Assembly (NCBI RefSeq): GCF_039536205.1
Contig: NZ_BAAAYL010000004.1
Coordinates: forward strand, 1 to 64,000
Reading direction: 5' to 3'
DNA: 64,000 nt
Source: Streptomyces sannanensis
GTDB lineage: Bacteria > Actinomycetota > Actinomycetes > Streptomycetales > Streptomycetaceae
Position numbers and translations under genes: made by a program. Shown here one piece after another: positions 45,103 to 54,256 of this stretch. The notes below the pieces were generated by a model. That model was given only the letters and a program-made list of their open reading frames with translations. It was not told the origin of the DNA and made no database searches. The first letter of the stretch is position 1. Each line of letters starts with the position of its first letter.

Positions 45103-46465
45103 TCAGGTCCCGGTCCCTGCGGCGGGACACAGCAGGCTGGGTGCCATGGCTACAGTTAGGAAGTCGCCCGTGCGGCTGATGCGCTTGGCGAGATCGGGGA
45201 TCGTATACGGGGCGCTTGGCCGGAGCGCGGACAGATTATCGACCAGCTTGTACTGGATGCGGCGCTGGTGGGCGCCGATGCCCTGGAAGACCCACGGGAC
45301 CATCTTGAGCATGTGAATGTCGGTGGCGCCCGGCGTAGTGAGCCAACCGTTCGGGATCGGGAAGAAGCGGTCGAAGGCTTCGAGGGCTGTGGGAATCTCG
45401 TCGGCAGGGATGCCGGAGTGCTCCGCCATCCACTCGAACTCCTCCCCTTCCCTGTCCTTGAGGTAGAACCCTCCCCACCCCCACAGGAACTGCTGCCAGA
45501 AGGTCGCATAGCGCCGGAAGTTCGGCTGCTCCCGCAGCCACGCCATGCCGTCGTGGAACGTCTCTGGCAGGACGTGGTTGGTCAGCCCCTCGAAGAAGAA
45601 CGACTTCCCGTCCTCCGACATGCCGAGTTCCGGGGGGCCGTCTGGATGCGCGAGCGCGTAGTCCACGGCAGCCTTGAGGATGGCGAGCCGGGCCCGGTGC
45701 TCGAGGTACATGCAAGCCTGGAGCTCAGGATGCTTGCCGTACCGAAGCATCGCCTGATAGCTCGGGCTGTCGCTCGCGGCTGCGTGCGGTCGAAGCCTCC
45801 CCCGTCGATCTCGCGTGGGTAGCCCAGGGTCAGCTTCGGGTGCTCTCCATACGCCTCGTAGAGCATCGCCAGGGACTCCTCCGGGGCCTGGCGAAGAAAG
45901 TGCCGTTGTTGATCTGACGGTGGTAGGTCTTTGCGGCCTTGGCACCTTCGGCCCCGGCTCTGGCCTGCTTGTTGATGACCTTGACGAACTTGCGCTCGAC
46001 TCCGTACGAGTGCCGCCACAGACCGATGAGCCTCGGTTCCGCGAAAGATCCGAACCCCTTCTCCGTGAACAGCTTCGGAGCGGTTGTGAAGTCGTCGAAG
46101 CACACGATGTCCAGGCCGAGGGGTTCCATCTTCCTCGGAGCGGACTCACGGTCCTCCCACCGGGTGATAAAGAACGCCCCATGCTGAAGTTCCAGGTACC
46201 GCATCCACCCAACCACCTTGAATAGGTCGGTGAAGCCCCAGCCTCCGCCCTTGACCTCGATCAGCCGCCGTACTGCCTTCTCGGGCCCGTAGCCGGTGGC
46301 GAAGATGTCGAGTTCGAGGATGTCGGCCAGATCGGACTCGATGATCTGCTTCTCGACGAAGTGGCCCGACGCCTGGAACAATGCGGCGATGTAGTCCTCG
46401 AGCTCCTCGCCGGCCTTGGGGATGTCCGGCAGAGTCACGACACACGGCAGGAAACGGATGGCCAC
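45103..46465 (-). pseudogene. PD-(D/E)XK nuclease-like protein, two frameshifts
   Basis: Three consecutive frames rebuild one protein of about 450 residues. The first holds VVTLPDIPKAGEELEDYIAA, IIESDLADILELDIFATGYG and RRLIEVKGGGWGFTDLFKVV. The Asp followed by Glu-Val-Lys fits a restriction-endonuclease-like active site. The second gives LAMLYEAYGEHPKLTLGYPR, the third MYLEHRARLAILKAAVDYAL and FWQQFLWGWGGFYLKDREGE. Breaks lie near 45900 and 45785. The original start may be GTG at 46438, because ISKra4 sequence overlaps the ATG at 46465. Family and role are not known; defence is only a guess. Confidence 0.6.
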
Positions 46466-46643
46466 CCTGGGAGCCGTCTACGATGCCGAACCCGCGCCGC
46501 GCACGGTCGACGACATCATCGCCGACCCAGACCAGCAGGACGACGCCGTCCACGGCACGGCGCCCGAGCGTCGGCACCAGCAACAGGAGCTCATCCGCAA
46601 CCACCAGACGCGCTACCGCGACCAGGTCATACCCACCGCCTGA
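46440..46643 (+). pseudogene. ISKra4-family transposase remnant
   Basis: GRKRMATLGAVYDAEPAPR, TVDDIIADP and a polar tail match a central block of ISKra4 transposases. Its left edge coincides with the start of the nuclease-like gene on the other strand. Confidence 0.45.
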
Positions 46644-46673
46644 TCGACAGCACCCTCAGAAGATCTGCACCCA

Positions 46674-47059
46674 AGAAGGATCGAAGTGTTGGACAGGGGT
46701 CGTCGCGTACTGGCCGAGGAGGGAGCAACTCCGGTTGGCGCCGCGACGACCACGGAGACTGGCTTGCAGCCGCCCAAAGGCACCTTTTCAACCGCATGCT
46801 CGGCTATCTCTACCATTGCCTCCAGTACGGCCGCTGCTTCGACGAAGCTGTGGCCTTTCCAGCACGAGCCCCCGCCGTCTCGCAGGTGGCCTGAACGCGG
46901 AAACCTCAGCGGAGTCCGGCGGCGTGCCGAAGCTTCGCCCGGCCGTCAGGGCTGATCAGGCCCTCCGGCAGCATCGCCACCACAGTCGCGTGCTCCGCGA
47001 ACACAGCCTTGCACTGCTCACGCTCGGGATGGTCGCTGTCGCTGCCGAACCACCGCACT
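46674..47059. repeat. Direct repeat copy A (about 386 bp, about 96% identical to copy B)
   Basis: This segment recurs at 63228-63612 in the same orientation with about 15 differences including one single-base deletion. It contains the 3' end of an IS110 transposase gene followed by the last codons of an unrelated minus-strand gene. The left edges of both copies are sharp (AGAAGGATCGAAG). Confidence 0.85.
46715..46893 (+). pseudogene. IS110-family transposase C-terminal remnant
   Basis: RRDDHGDWLAAAQRHLFNRM, LGYLYHCLQYGRCFDEAVAF is the well-conserved end of IS110 transposases. Only about 55 residues are left, and the left border matches the repeat edge. Confidence 0.65.
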
Positions 47060-47430
47060 GCCACCTCGTCGGCGGCATCGACTGGCTTGGAAAACTCAGC
47101 GACCGTGACCAGAAGATCCAGCAGTTCGGACCGCACAGGAACCTGCGGGTCGCTGGCCAGGCGGAGCAGGAACGGCAGCACTGCCGGCATGGCTGCGTTC
47201 ATCTCGGTGATGCCGTTGAGAATGGAGTTGGTGAGCACTCGTTCGGCCTCGGACGCGGCGGCCTGATCGAGAAGGGCACGCAGCAGCACCGGGATCTCGG
47301 CGGGACATCCGGGGAACTCGGACCAGCGGACATCCTCACACCCGTGGAGGGCAGGATGCCCACGGCCGGCAGCAGCTGCCTGCGGGTACTCGTGGAGAAA
47401 CCGAGCGACCGCCACCTCCTTGGTGGCCAG
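46906..47430 (-). pseudogene. HEAT-like helical protein, C-terminal part
   Basis: The frame has high coding bias: RFLHEYPQAAAAGRGHPAL, ILNGITEMNAAMPAVLPFLL, PQVPVRSELLDLLVTVAEF and VRWFGSDSDHPEREQCKAVF, ending KLRHAAGLR. Paired helices suggest HEAT-type repeats like the uncharacterised helical proteins of Streptomyces. The 5' end runs into a nucleotide-sugar dehydrogenase remnant. The same last 40 residues occur at 63459-63600. Confidence 0.45.
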
Positions 47431-47439
47431 GTCCATCCC

Positions 47440-47690
47440 TGCACACACCGAGCAGGAGCACGGTGGCCGTGTCCGCGGGGGTTCCGGACGCCTCCAGCTC
47501 CTTGACGATCCGGTCGGACACCCACAGCGGCATGCCATCGTTGACCTGGTGCGCGGTCTCGGCCATGTGGAACGGCAGCCCCATGGTCGCCACGTGGTGG
47601 ACCAGGTACAGCGGGTCGGCCGGGATGCAGTGACCGTCGACGTCGGGGCCCGGCCGGAACGAGGTGAATCCGTACGGCTTGGTCGCCGCG
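47440..47690 (-). pseudogene. UDP-glucose/GDP-mannose dehydrogenase remnant
   Basis: KPYGFTSFRPGPDVDGHCIP with the catalytic Cys, then ADPLYLVHHVATMGLPFH and VNDGMPLWVSDRIVKELE, form the centre of nucleotide-sugar 6-dehydrogenases. Sequence on both sides is unrelated (IS110 upstream, HEAT-like downstream). Confidence 0.65.
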
Positions 47691-48050
47691 GCCTCGAGAC
47701 GCCGATCCGTCGCAGGGCGGTCGGAGTCTGGTACTCGGTCAACATCACGACCGGCCCCTTGGCCGCGGAGTAGTCGAAGGCCCGCTCCAAGGAGGGGCAG
47801 ATGCCCACCAGCAGGCCGCGGAGCCGGTTGATCAGGCGGACCCGGTCGGCGATCAGATCAGCCCGATAGTGCGTCAGCACCTGCAGAGAGGTGACCAGCT
47901 CCGGGGGCGTGGCCAACGGGACAAAGTGCCAGCGCATACGTGCCTGGTCGGCGATGACACGGGCGTCCTTCGCGTCGGTCTTGCCCTCGCCCCAGTAACC
48001 CTCCGGCCGGGCGGTTGAACGGTTGCTGATGATCTTCGAGTGAAGCCACC
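47690..48050 (-). pseudogene. IS110-family transposase, N-terminal/central remnant
   Basis: Successive frames contain GYWGEGKTDAKDARVIADQA, LTHYRADLIADRVRLINRLR, GICPSLERAFDYSAAKGPVV and TEYQTPTALRRIG. This is the DEDD-domain and spacer region of IS110 transposases. At least one frameshift is present. The 3' half is missing here. Confidence 0.65.
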
Positions 48051-48199
48051 GAGGACTCCGACATCACCGCACTTCAGGGATTGCGGCGAGCGACATCACG
48101 CGATGAATCTCAGTAACTGATCCCGCGGCTCGCCGCGTTCGCACGCCACGTAGGCTGCGCCTGTCGAGGGAGGCCCTGAGGAGGGAGAGACTGCAGGTC

Positions 48200-49297
48200 A
48201 TGGCAACGGGGATACGGGAGCGGTGGTGGCTGCCCAGTAGGCGGGTGCTAGGGATCGTGGTGGTGGTGCTCGCCGTCGTCGCAGGCGTCGGCTGGGCAAT
48301 CAAGCCGACGTGGCAGCCCTGGTGGTACGCCGCGACGCTGTGCGGGGGCAACCTGTCAGGCGAAGACCTCGCCGAACTGCTGCCGAACGAACGGCTGCAG
48401 GCCGCCGAGGACACCTTCGGCTCCGGGCACGGCCCGCTCAGATGCGGGGTGAACAAGAGCGATGGCCGGCACTTCGTCCTCAAGACCGAGGCACAGATCG
48501 ACATGGGCGAGCCGCTGGGTCCGCTGGACATGGAGTTCACCATCCCGAGAGACCTCCACTACGCCTATCCCAGGTCCGTCCCCGGATTTTACGGCAAGTT
48601 CGGCCCCGTGATCATTCAGGATTGCCCGAAGCTCGGCCACGAATCCGGGGGCCGCAAGCGGCGCCTCGTCACCAACGTGTACACCAACAAGGTGGATAAC
48701 AACCCCTCGCCCCAGTCCCTGCGCACGGCCGTGCGCATCGCCAACGGCGCCAACGCCGAGATCGGCTGCGGGGCCGACCCGCTGCCGCTGCCGGACCGCG
48801 TCGAACCCGCCCGGAAGCTGTCCCTGAGCCAGGCGGAGGGCACAATGTGCGGCTGGCTGGCCCAGGGTGCGCTGCCCAGGAGCCCGTCCGGCAAGGAGTG
48901 GCAGGTGGTCGCGCCCACCGGCGAGAGGGCCCCGGTCACCAGCTGCTCGCTGATCGACTCCGGGACGGGCGAGTCCGCCGTGAACCTCACGGGCTGGTAC
49001 GGCGATTGGACGGACAAGCCCTTCGAGAGGCTACTCTCGGCCAACGTGCGGATCCCGAAGGGGCACAGCTCCCGCGACGCCCTGCTCGGCGAGCGCTTCG
49101 GCCGCGCCAAGGCCCGATGTGCCGGGGAGTCCGCCAACTTCCTCGCCAACAGCTACGCCCGGGACAGCTTGCGATCGGTGCTGCCGATGAGCGAGGTGCG
49201 ACGCCTCCTCAACGAGTTCGCGGCGGACCAGGCCGAGCGCCGCGGCTGCACCGGCCTGGAGCTCCCCGGCCGCACCGTCCACACGGACTTGCACTGA
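48200..49297 (+). CDS. Membrane-anchored extracytoplasmic protein, unknown function
   Basis: ATG at 48200 follows GGAGGGAGA at a distance and gives 365 residues. One signal-anchor helix is near the start (VLGIVVVVLAVVAGVGWAI), then an outside domain with several Cys: AATLCGGNLSGEDLAELLP, HGPLRCGVN, NGANAEIGCGADP, GTMCGWLA and AKARCAGESANFLANSYARD. The Cys pattern suggests disulfides. Similar single-helix proteins are widespread in Streptomyces without known role. It is complete and stands alone. Confidence 0.7.
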   Translation: MATGIRERWWLPSRRVLGIVVVVLAVVAGVGWAIKPTWQPWWYAATLCGGNLSGEDLAELLPNERLQAAEDTFGSGHGPLRCGVNKSDGRHFVLKTEAQIDMGEPLGPLDMEFTIPRDLHYAYPRSVPGFYGKFGPVIIQDCPKLGHESGGRKRRLVTNVYTNKVDNNPSPQSLRTAVRIANGANAEIGCGADPLPLPDRVEPARKLSLSQAEGTMCGWLAQGALPRSPSGKEWQVVAPTGERAPVTSCSLIDSGTGESAVNLTGWYGDWTDKPFERLLSANVRIPKGHSSRDALLGERFGRAKARCAGESANFLANSYARDSLRSVLPMSEVRRLLNEFAADQAERRGCTGLELPGRTVHTDLH

Positions 49298-49424
49298 CGG
49301 CCCCGCTCGCTCCAGTGAAGCGGCGGCACGGAGATGCTCATACTGAGCTTCGACAACGAGGAGGAGAAGGCGCTGTTCACCCCCGAGGTACAGCAGGAGC
49401 TGCTCGACCTCATGGGCCTGCTCG

Positions 49425-49811
49425 GCGCCATGCCCCGGGCACGAGGACCGCGCCCACCACGTCGTCGCCCAGCTCGGCGATGGCGAGCACGCCACGGGCG
49501 CCATGTCCCTCGTGCCGCCCGACGTCGCCGCCAAATCCTTCCCGCACCAGCTCCCGCAGCGCGGCGTAGTGCCGCTGCCAGTCCGCCGGCCACGCCGGGT
49601 CCCAGTGCTCATCGATCTTGCGGAGCGCGGCTTCCCATTCGGGGTGTCCGTCCAGGGCGCCGGGGCGACGCCTGTTCGATAGCCACTGTCCCAAAGGCCG
49701 GTCAAGAGCAGCCGCGGTGCGGGGCGCACAGAGGCTCCAGTGCTGCTCGTAGTAGGCGCGGGCCGTCTCGAGGTTCTTCTGGAAGCGCTCATCCGCGACG
49801 CTCCACACCAT
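49425..49811 (-). pseudogene. Helicase-associated-domain remnant
   Basis: RAYYEQHWSLCAPRTAAALD, PLGQWLSNRRRPGALDGHPE and WPADWQRHYAALRELVREG form a helicase-associated repeat as found at the end of large Streptomyces DEAD-type helicases. The motor domains are absent. On the other strand a short start-like sequence (MLILSFDNEEEKALFTPEVQ, from 49334) runs into the breakpoint near 49425 and may be another truncated gene. Confidence 0.55.
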
Positions 49812-49860
49812 GCCGAGCTTCTCCAGCGCCGGGTGGCTTTATCGATGACTCACGACAGTG

Positions 49861-49971
49861 TGGCGAGGCATCGCCACTCGCTACGACAAGACCCCAGCCA
49901 GCTACCTCGCCGGCCTCTACCTTCGAGCCTCAATGATCTGGATCAAGGACCTCGCTCGAACCACTCCTTGA
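49861..49971 (+). pseudogene. IS5-type transposase C-terminal remnant
   Basis: WRGIATRYDKTPASYLAGLY, LRASMIWIKDLARTTP ends at TGA. This is the end of a common Streptomyces IS5 OrfB. The bases after it probably include the old IS terminus. Up to 50054 there is no gene. Confidence 0.6.
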
Positions 49972-50054
49972 TCACAACTCGATACGCGCCCTAGAGTGCT
50001 CTGGTCGCAAACGTTCGCCGGGTTGATCACGCGTGGTCAAGTAGTGTCAAGGCT

Positions 50055-50528
50055 GTGGAGACGACACATCGGCCCGCCGTGCGGGTGATCTGCCTGGATG
50101 CTGCCCAGCGCCTACTCCTTCTCCACTGGCGTGATCCGTTTGACGGTGTGATGCTCTGGGAGCCGCCTGGTGGCGGCATCGAGCCGGGCGAGACACCGCT
50201 GATCGCTGCTCGGCGGGAGCTGGCGGAGGAAACCGGTCTGGACCCCGCTGCGGTCCGTGACCGGTCTGTGTCAGTCGAACGGGACGTTCGGTGGAACGGG
50301 AAGCGGTATGTCGGGCCGGAGGATTTCTTTGTGGCCTATTTTGCCGAGGAGCGGCCGACGTTGAATCCGACCGGCCTCCTCCCCGAGGAGCAGGTCAATC
50401 TCCACAAACACGCCTGGGTCGCGTGGTCGGACCTGAACACGTTGGCGGATCGAATCGAGCCGCCGACATTGATGTCCGTTCTCGCTGCCCTTGTACCGGA
50501 CGGTCCTTGGCGTGACCTGGTGCGTTGA
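50055..50528 (+). CDS. Nudix hydrolase
   Basis: GTG at 50055 gives 157 residues. The Nudix box is intact: GGGIEPGETPLIAARRELAE and the following ETGL supply the Gly, Arg and Glu set. Upstream AVRVICLDAAQRLLLLHWRD and downstream GPEDFFVAYFAEERPTLN complete the alpha/beta fold. The substrate cannot be told; the family hydrolyses nucleoside diphosphate derivatives. The ribosome site (CAAGG) is weak. Confidence 0.85.
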   Translation: METTHRPAVRVICLDAAQRLLLLHWRDPFDGVMLWEPPGGGIEPGETPLIAARRELAEETGLDPAAVRDRSVSVERDVRWNGKRYVGPEDFFVAYFAEERPTLNPTGLLPEEQVNLHKHAWVAWSDLNTLADRIEPPTLMSVLAALVPDGPWRDLVR

Positions 50529-50534
50529 CCGGGA

Positions 50535-50825
50535 ACCCTTCGGCCATACAGCCTTCGCGAGTGGGCGTCCTCCCCAGCGGATGCCTCTTTCGCTGCGGCT
50601 ACGGGCGCGTTCTCGGCGTTGTGCGGCGAGGACATCAGGGTGACGTGCGTGTGCGTTGCGCCAGCGCAGGTAGCGGTGGAGTTCGCGGGTCTGGACGGTG
50701 TGGTTGGGGTGGTTCGAGTTGGCCAGGGTGAACTTCCGCAGTGGCCCGAAGTGGGCCTCGATGGGGTTGGCCCAGGAGGCGTTGGTCGGGGCGAAACACA
50801 CTCCTTCAACGCAACGTTCAAACGC
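50535..50825 (-). pseudogene. IS630-type transposase C-terminal remnant
   Basis: Minus frame: FAPTNASWANPIEAHFGPLR, FTLANSNHPNHTVQTRELHR, YLRWRNAHARHPDVLAAQ. It includes the last catalytic Glu (PIEAHFG). It is a longer version of the remnant at 4915-5035. The right side is joined to IS3 sequence. Confidence 0.65.
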
Positions 50826-51002
50826 GAGACGCTCCAGGGCCGGAAAAGCTGGTCCAGCGAGCGCGAGGCCCGCCTCGACGCGTTCCGCTGGCTTCACCGC
50901 TACAACACCCGACGCCGTCACTCCCGCCTCGGGCAACGCAGCCCGATCGCCTACGAGACAGCGTCCGGAACGACATCAACTACGCTGACACCAGCCGCAT
51001 AA
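50802..51002 (+). pseudogene. IS3-family OrfB C-terminal remnant
   Basis: SFNATFKRETLQGRKSWSSE, ARLDAFRWLHRYNTRRRHS, LGQRSPIAYETA is the end of an IS3 transposase. The catalytic Glu is just upstream of the surviving part and seems lost. It directly precedes the IS5 partial copy. Confidence 0.65.
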
Positions 51003-51129
51003 CCCGTGTCCAGGATTCGGGGTCAGGCTCCCCCCTCGGGCCCGGTGACACCCCCCCAGGTCATCCGTTCGACAAGGGGCAACAGTCATGCCGGGCCCGG
51101 AGGCCAGCGGCCCTCTTTCAGGACCGCGA

Positions 51130-51620
51130 AAAACATAACGGGGCTCACACCGGACCTTCGCCGGTCGACCGCGGCCGTCCGGGAACGAAGCACCACCTGA
51201 TCACCGACCGGAACGGAACTTCCCTTGCGATGTCCCTGACCGGCGGAAATCGCCACGACGTCACGCAGCCGATGCCTCTGCTGGACGCGATCCCGCACAT
51301 CCGCGGGACCCGTGGCCGCCCCCGTCACCGGCCCAGGCGCCTGTTCGCCGACCGGGGCTACGACTACGACAAGTACCGCCGCCTGATCCGGGCCCGGGGC
51401 ATCACACCGAAGATCGCCCGCAGAGGCACCGCTCACGGCTCAAGCCTGGGCAAGACCCGCTGGGTCGTCGAGCGCACCTTCGCCTGGCTCCACCAGTTCA
51501 AACGGCTACGGACTCGCTACGAGATACGTGCCGATCTCCACCTCGGTCTGCTCCAACTCGCTTGCAGCATCATCTGCTTGCGACGACTTCGAAGGTCATT
51601 CTGAAACGATCGGTAAGCCG
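51130..51620 (+). pseudogene. IS5-family element, right-hand partial copy
   Basis: GAHTGPSPVDRGRPGTKHHL, AMSLTGGNRHDVTQPMPLLD, RRLFADRGYDYDKYRRLIRA and WVVERTFAWLHQFKRLRTRY form an IS5 OrfB ending RRLRRSF. The right terminus (TGAAACGATCGGTAAG) resembles that of the better copy at 52285-53174. OrfA and the left terminus are missing. Confidence 0.7.
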
Positions 51621-51784
51621 CGAGAACGCCACGGCCCCACCTCTTCCGGAGATTGTGACCAACGTCATCTCTGTGAACCACATGCGCGCGGGGACCGTCT
51701 TACGACCGGATGCCCTCGAGAAGCGACAGCTGGACGCGGCGACCATGACCGCGCTTCCACGGGCAACAACGGGAAAGGATACTC

Positions 51785-52153
51785 ATGAAACTGACAGTCA
51801 AAACCGCGGTGGCAGCGGCAGCCATCGCCTCCACCGCCGTACTGACGGCTCCGGGAACCGCGTCGGCTGACCCCATGGACGCCTGTATGGGAGGTATGGT
51901 CTGCCTCTTCGACGGCCACAACAACACCGGGGACATGGTGCAGCTCTATCCGGTGGACACCCCCAACATCGGTTGGGCGTGGAACGATCGGGCCAGTTCG
52001 GTGTGGAACCGCAGCGGCGGTCAAGTCTGCATCTGGACCCATGCCGGCTACGACGGCTACTACTTCAGCATCCCGGCGGGCGCGAAGCAGGAACTTCTGT
52101 TCCTCTACGACAACGCGGTGTCTTCCTTCTCGGTCAGTGGCTGCGGAGGCTGA
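51785..52153 (+). CDS. Secreted peptidase-inhibitor I36/crystallin-like protein
   Basis: ATG with GGGAAAGGA upstream gives 122 residues. A clear signal peptide (KTAVAAAAIASTAVLTAPGTASA) precedes a small Cys-containing beta domain: DACMGGMVCLFDGHNNTGDM, NIGWAWNDRASSVWNRSGGQ, VCIWTHAGYDGYYFSIPAGA. This matches the I36 inhibitor family of Streptomyces, related in fold to beta-gamma crystallins. It probably inhibits an extracellular metalloprotease or stabilises the cell surface. It lies between two related IS5 copies. Confidence 0.8.
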   Translation: MKLTVKTAVAAAAIASTAVLTAPGTASADPMDACMGGMVCLFDGHNNTGDMVQLYPVDTPNIGWAWNDRASSVWNRSGGQVCIWTHAGYDGYYFSIPAGAKQELLFLYDNAVSSFSVSGCGG

Positions 52154-52284
52154 GCCGGCTGGTTGACCGAACCCGCCATCCACCCGCGCTTCGAGGGAGG
52201 ACGGCGGGATTTGGCCGGATGGCGCCCCGCGTGGGACACCGTCGGCGAATTCGGCGGTGGTCGCCAGATGACCCAGGGGACTGC

Positions 52285-53174
52285 AACTGATCGTTTCATC
52301 AGGTCTGTGGCGGGTCTTGGCAGTGGGGCCGCGTAACGGCAAGGTTCTGCAGGTGTCGGACGATCTTGTGCCTGATGACCTGTGGGAGCGCATCGCCCCG
52401 CTGCTCCCGCCCCGGCCTCCCCGTCGACGGCGGTACCCCGGGCGGTTTTGCCGACGGACGACCGCGCCGCGCTGCGTGGCATGGTCCATGTCCTGTGCAA
52501 GGGCGTGAGCTGGAAAGATGTGCCCGCGGAGCGGACAGGGTGCAGCGGGGTGACGGCCTGGCGGCGGCTGCGGGACTGGATCGAAGTCTGCGTCTGGCCC
52601 CGCCTTCACGCCGTCCCTCTCGCCGAACTACGGAAGGCCGGCCTGCTGGACATGGATGACGCCGCGGTCGACGCTTCGCACGTCAGAGCCCTCAAAGGGG
52701 GGCTCATACCGGACCTTCGTCGGTCGACCGGACACGGCCGGGCAGAAAGCACCATCTGATCGTCGGCCGACACGGCACACCGCTCGCCGTCTCGCTGACC
52801 GGCGGAAACCGGCACGATGTCACCCAGCTCATTCCCCTCCTGGACGCGATTCCGCCCATCCGCGGGCTGGTCCGCCGGCCCCGTAGCCGCCCCCGACGCG
52901 TGTTCGCCGACCGCGGCTACAACTTCGACAAGTACCGCCGCATCCTCCGGGCCCGCGGCATCACACCCAAGATCGCCCGTCGCGGCGCTCCGCACGGCTC
53001 AGGACTGGGCAAGACTCGCTGGGTCGTCGAGCAGACCTTCGCCTGGCTCCACCAGTTCAAACGTCTCCGCATCCGCTACGAGATACGCGCCGACCTCCAT
53101 CTCGGTCTCCTCCAACTCGCATGCGGCATCATCTGCTTGAGACGACTCCGAACCTCATTTTGAAACGATCAGTT
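52285..53174 (+). mobile_element. IS5-family insertion sequence, nearly complete
   Basis: The element is about 890 bp with terminal inverted repeats AACTGATCGTTTCA (left) and TGAAACGATCAGTT (right). It contains OrfA and OrfB of one transposase. No unambiguous target duplication was identified. Its right end sits inside the last codons of a MerR regulator gene. Confidence 0.8.
52353..53163 (+). pseudogene. IS5-family transposase (OrfA/OrfB) with one extra frameshift
   Basis: OrfA reads VSDDLVPDDLWERIAPLLPP, then a break near 52445, then LPTDDRAALRGMVHVLCKGV, SWKDVPAERTGCSGVTAWRR and LLDMDDAAVDASHVRALKGG. OrfB starts in another frame (GAHTGPSSVDRTRPGRKHHL) and ends RRLRTSF, with VFADRGYNFDKYRRILRARG and WVVEQTFAWLHQFKRLRIRY. 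The A-to-B switch at AAAGGGGGG is the normal slippery site of this group. The break within OrfA is not expected and probably inactivates the copy. Confidence 0.7.
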
Positions 53175-54113
53175 AGAGGTCGGGCCCCTCGAAGTCGAAG
53201 GTGCACTGTCGGCTATCGAGATCGACAGTCCGTCGGTCAGCCATCTATGAGCCACCGTCATATTCAGCACGCGCCCGCCGGTGACGGTGCCGACCAGGGC
53301 CCAATAGCGTTCCAGGCGGGGGTCGAAGCCGGATGACCTCGACACCATCCCATGCAGGTATTCGCGGAAGGCGGGGGTGTCCGGCTCCCGCCGGGCTCGT
53401 GCGTGGGCGGATACGAAAGCGTTCACCGCATCCCCGGCGCTGGGCGGCAGACCCTGGGCCAAAGCGGCGGCCGTCAGAACGGCAGCATCGTCGATCTCCC
53501 TGTAGAAGGCCGGGGCGTCCCTCATCTCTTCGTCGTGGTCCTGGGTCCAGCGGGTGAAACTGGGTGTGGAGACGAGCAGATGAAGCTCGGCGTAGGCCAG
53601 GACCGTAGCGGGATCGGGGTCCTGCGGCGGGTCGGGTGACAGCATGGCAATCATGATGTCGAGCCGGCGCTTGGGCATGGCCGCGGACAGCTCGCGATAC
53701 CAGTGATCGGTGAGAGTGCGATGCGCCTGCGGGAGCCGCTGCACGCGAGAGAGGATCTCCAGACGTCGGAGCCGTTCCTCGCTCGGGCAGTCGTCCAGAG
53801 ACTTGAGTGTGGCCTGGCGCCACCGCAGTTCGGTTAGTCGTTCCTGCACCACTTCGAGCTCGGTTGCCACCAGTTCGCCGAAGGAGCACTCACCAGTGAC
53901 CACCTGCGTGATGGTCGCGATTGGAGTGTCCAGCGCCCGTAAGCGCCTGATGAGACGGATCCGCTCCCACGCCTCAGGACCGTAGCGTCGATGACCACCG
54001 GCGCTACGGCCAGCCACAGGCAGCAGACCGCTGTCGGAGTAGTAGCGGAGGGTCTTCACCGGGACCCCCGTTCCGGCCGCGAGTTCACCGATGCTCCACG
54101 TGTCTTGCGTCAC
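53169..54113 (-). CDS. MerR-family transcriptional regulator, 3' end in the IS
   Basis: GTG at 54113 gives 314 residues. The winged-helix MerR start is WSIGELAAGTGVPVKTLRYY, then SGLLPVAGRSAGGHRRYGPE. A coiled-coil stretch (SFGELVATELEVVQERLTEL) and a helical C-terminal domain follow (TLTDHWYRELSAAMPKRRLD), similar to MerR regulators with ligand-binding helical domains. The stop TGA belongs to the IS5 inverted repeat, so the natural tail was probably longer. It is divergent from the carboxylesterase gene, its likely target. Confidence 0.82.
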   Translation of the reverse strand: MTQDTWSIGELAAGTGVPVKTLRYYSDSGLLPVAGRSAGGHRRYGPEAWERIRLIRRLRALDTPIATITQVVTGECSFGELVATELEVVQERLTELRWRQATLKSLDDCPSEERLRRLEILSRVQRLPQAHRTLTDHWYRELSAAMPKRRLDIMIAMLSPDPPQDPDPATVLAYAELHLLVSTPSFTRWTQDHDEEMRDAPAFYREIDDAAVLTAAALAQGLPPSAGDAVNAFVSAHARARREPDTPAFREYLHGMVSRSSGFDPRLERYWALVGTVTGGRVLNMTVAHRWLTDGLSISIADSAPSTSRGPTSN

Positions 54114-54158
54114 AGGCTCTTGAACCTCCAGTGCGCGGGAGGTCCTAGCGTACTGAGC

Positions 54159-54173
54159 ACTGACCGCGTCAGT
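54159..54173. promoter_or_regulatory. Possible operator in the MerR/esterase divergent region
   Basis: The dyad ACTGACCGCGTCAGT lies midway between the divergent starts, within a larger GTAC-flanked region. MerR proteins bind such dyads in stretched promoters. Promoter boxes were not clearly seen. Confidence 0.3.
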
Positions 54174-54256
54174 CCGTACCGTTCCCCACCGCTCGGGCTT
54201 GGTACCGGCCTGACCGGCCTCGTCCGATCCCGTCCGACCAAGAACGGTGAGTACGT

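Noticed and set aside
45103..46465. Programmed frameshifting of the nuclease-like gene
   Set aside because: Two shifts would be needed and neither site shows a convincing slippery heptamer, so decay or sequencing error is simpler.
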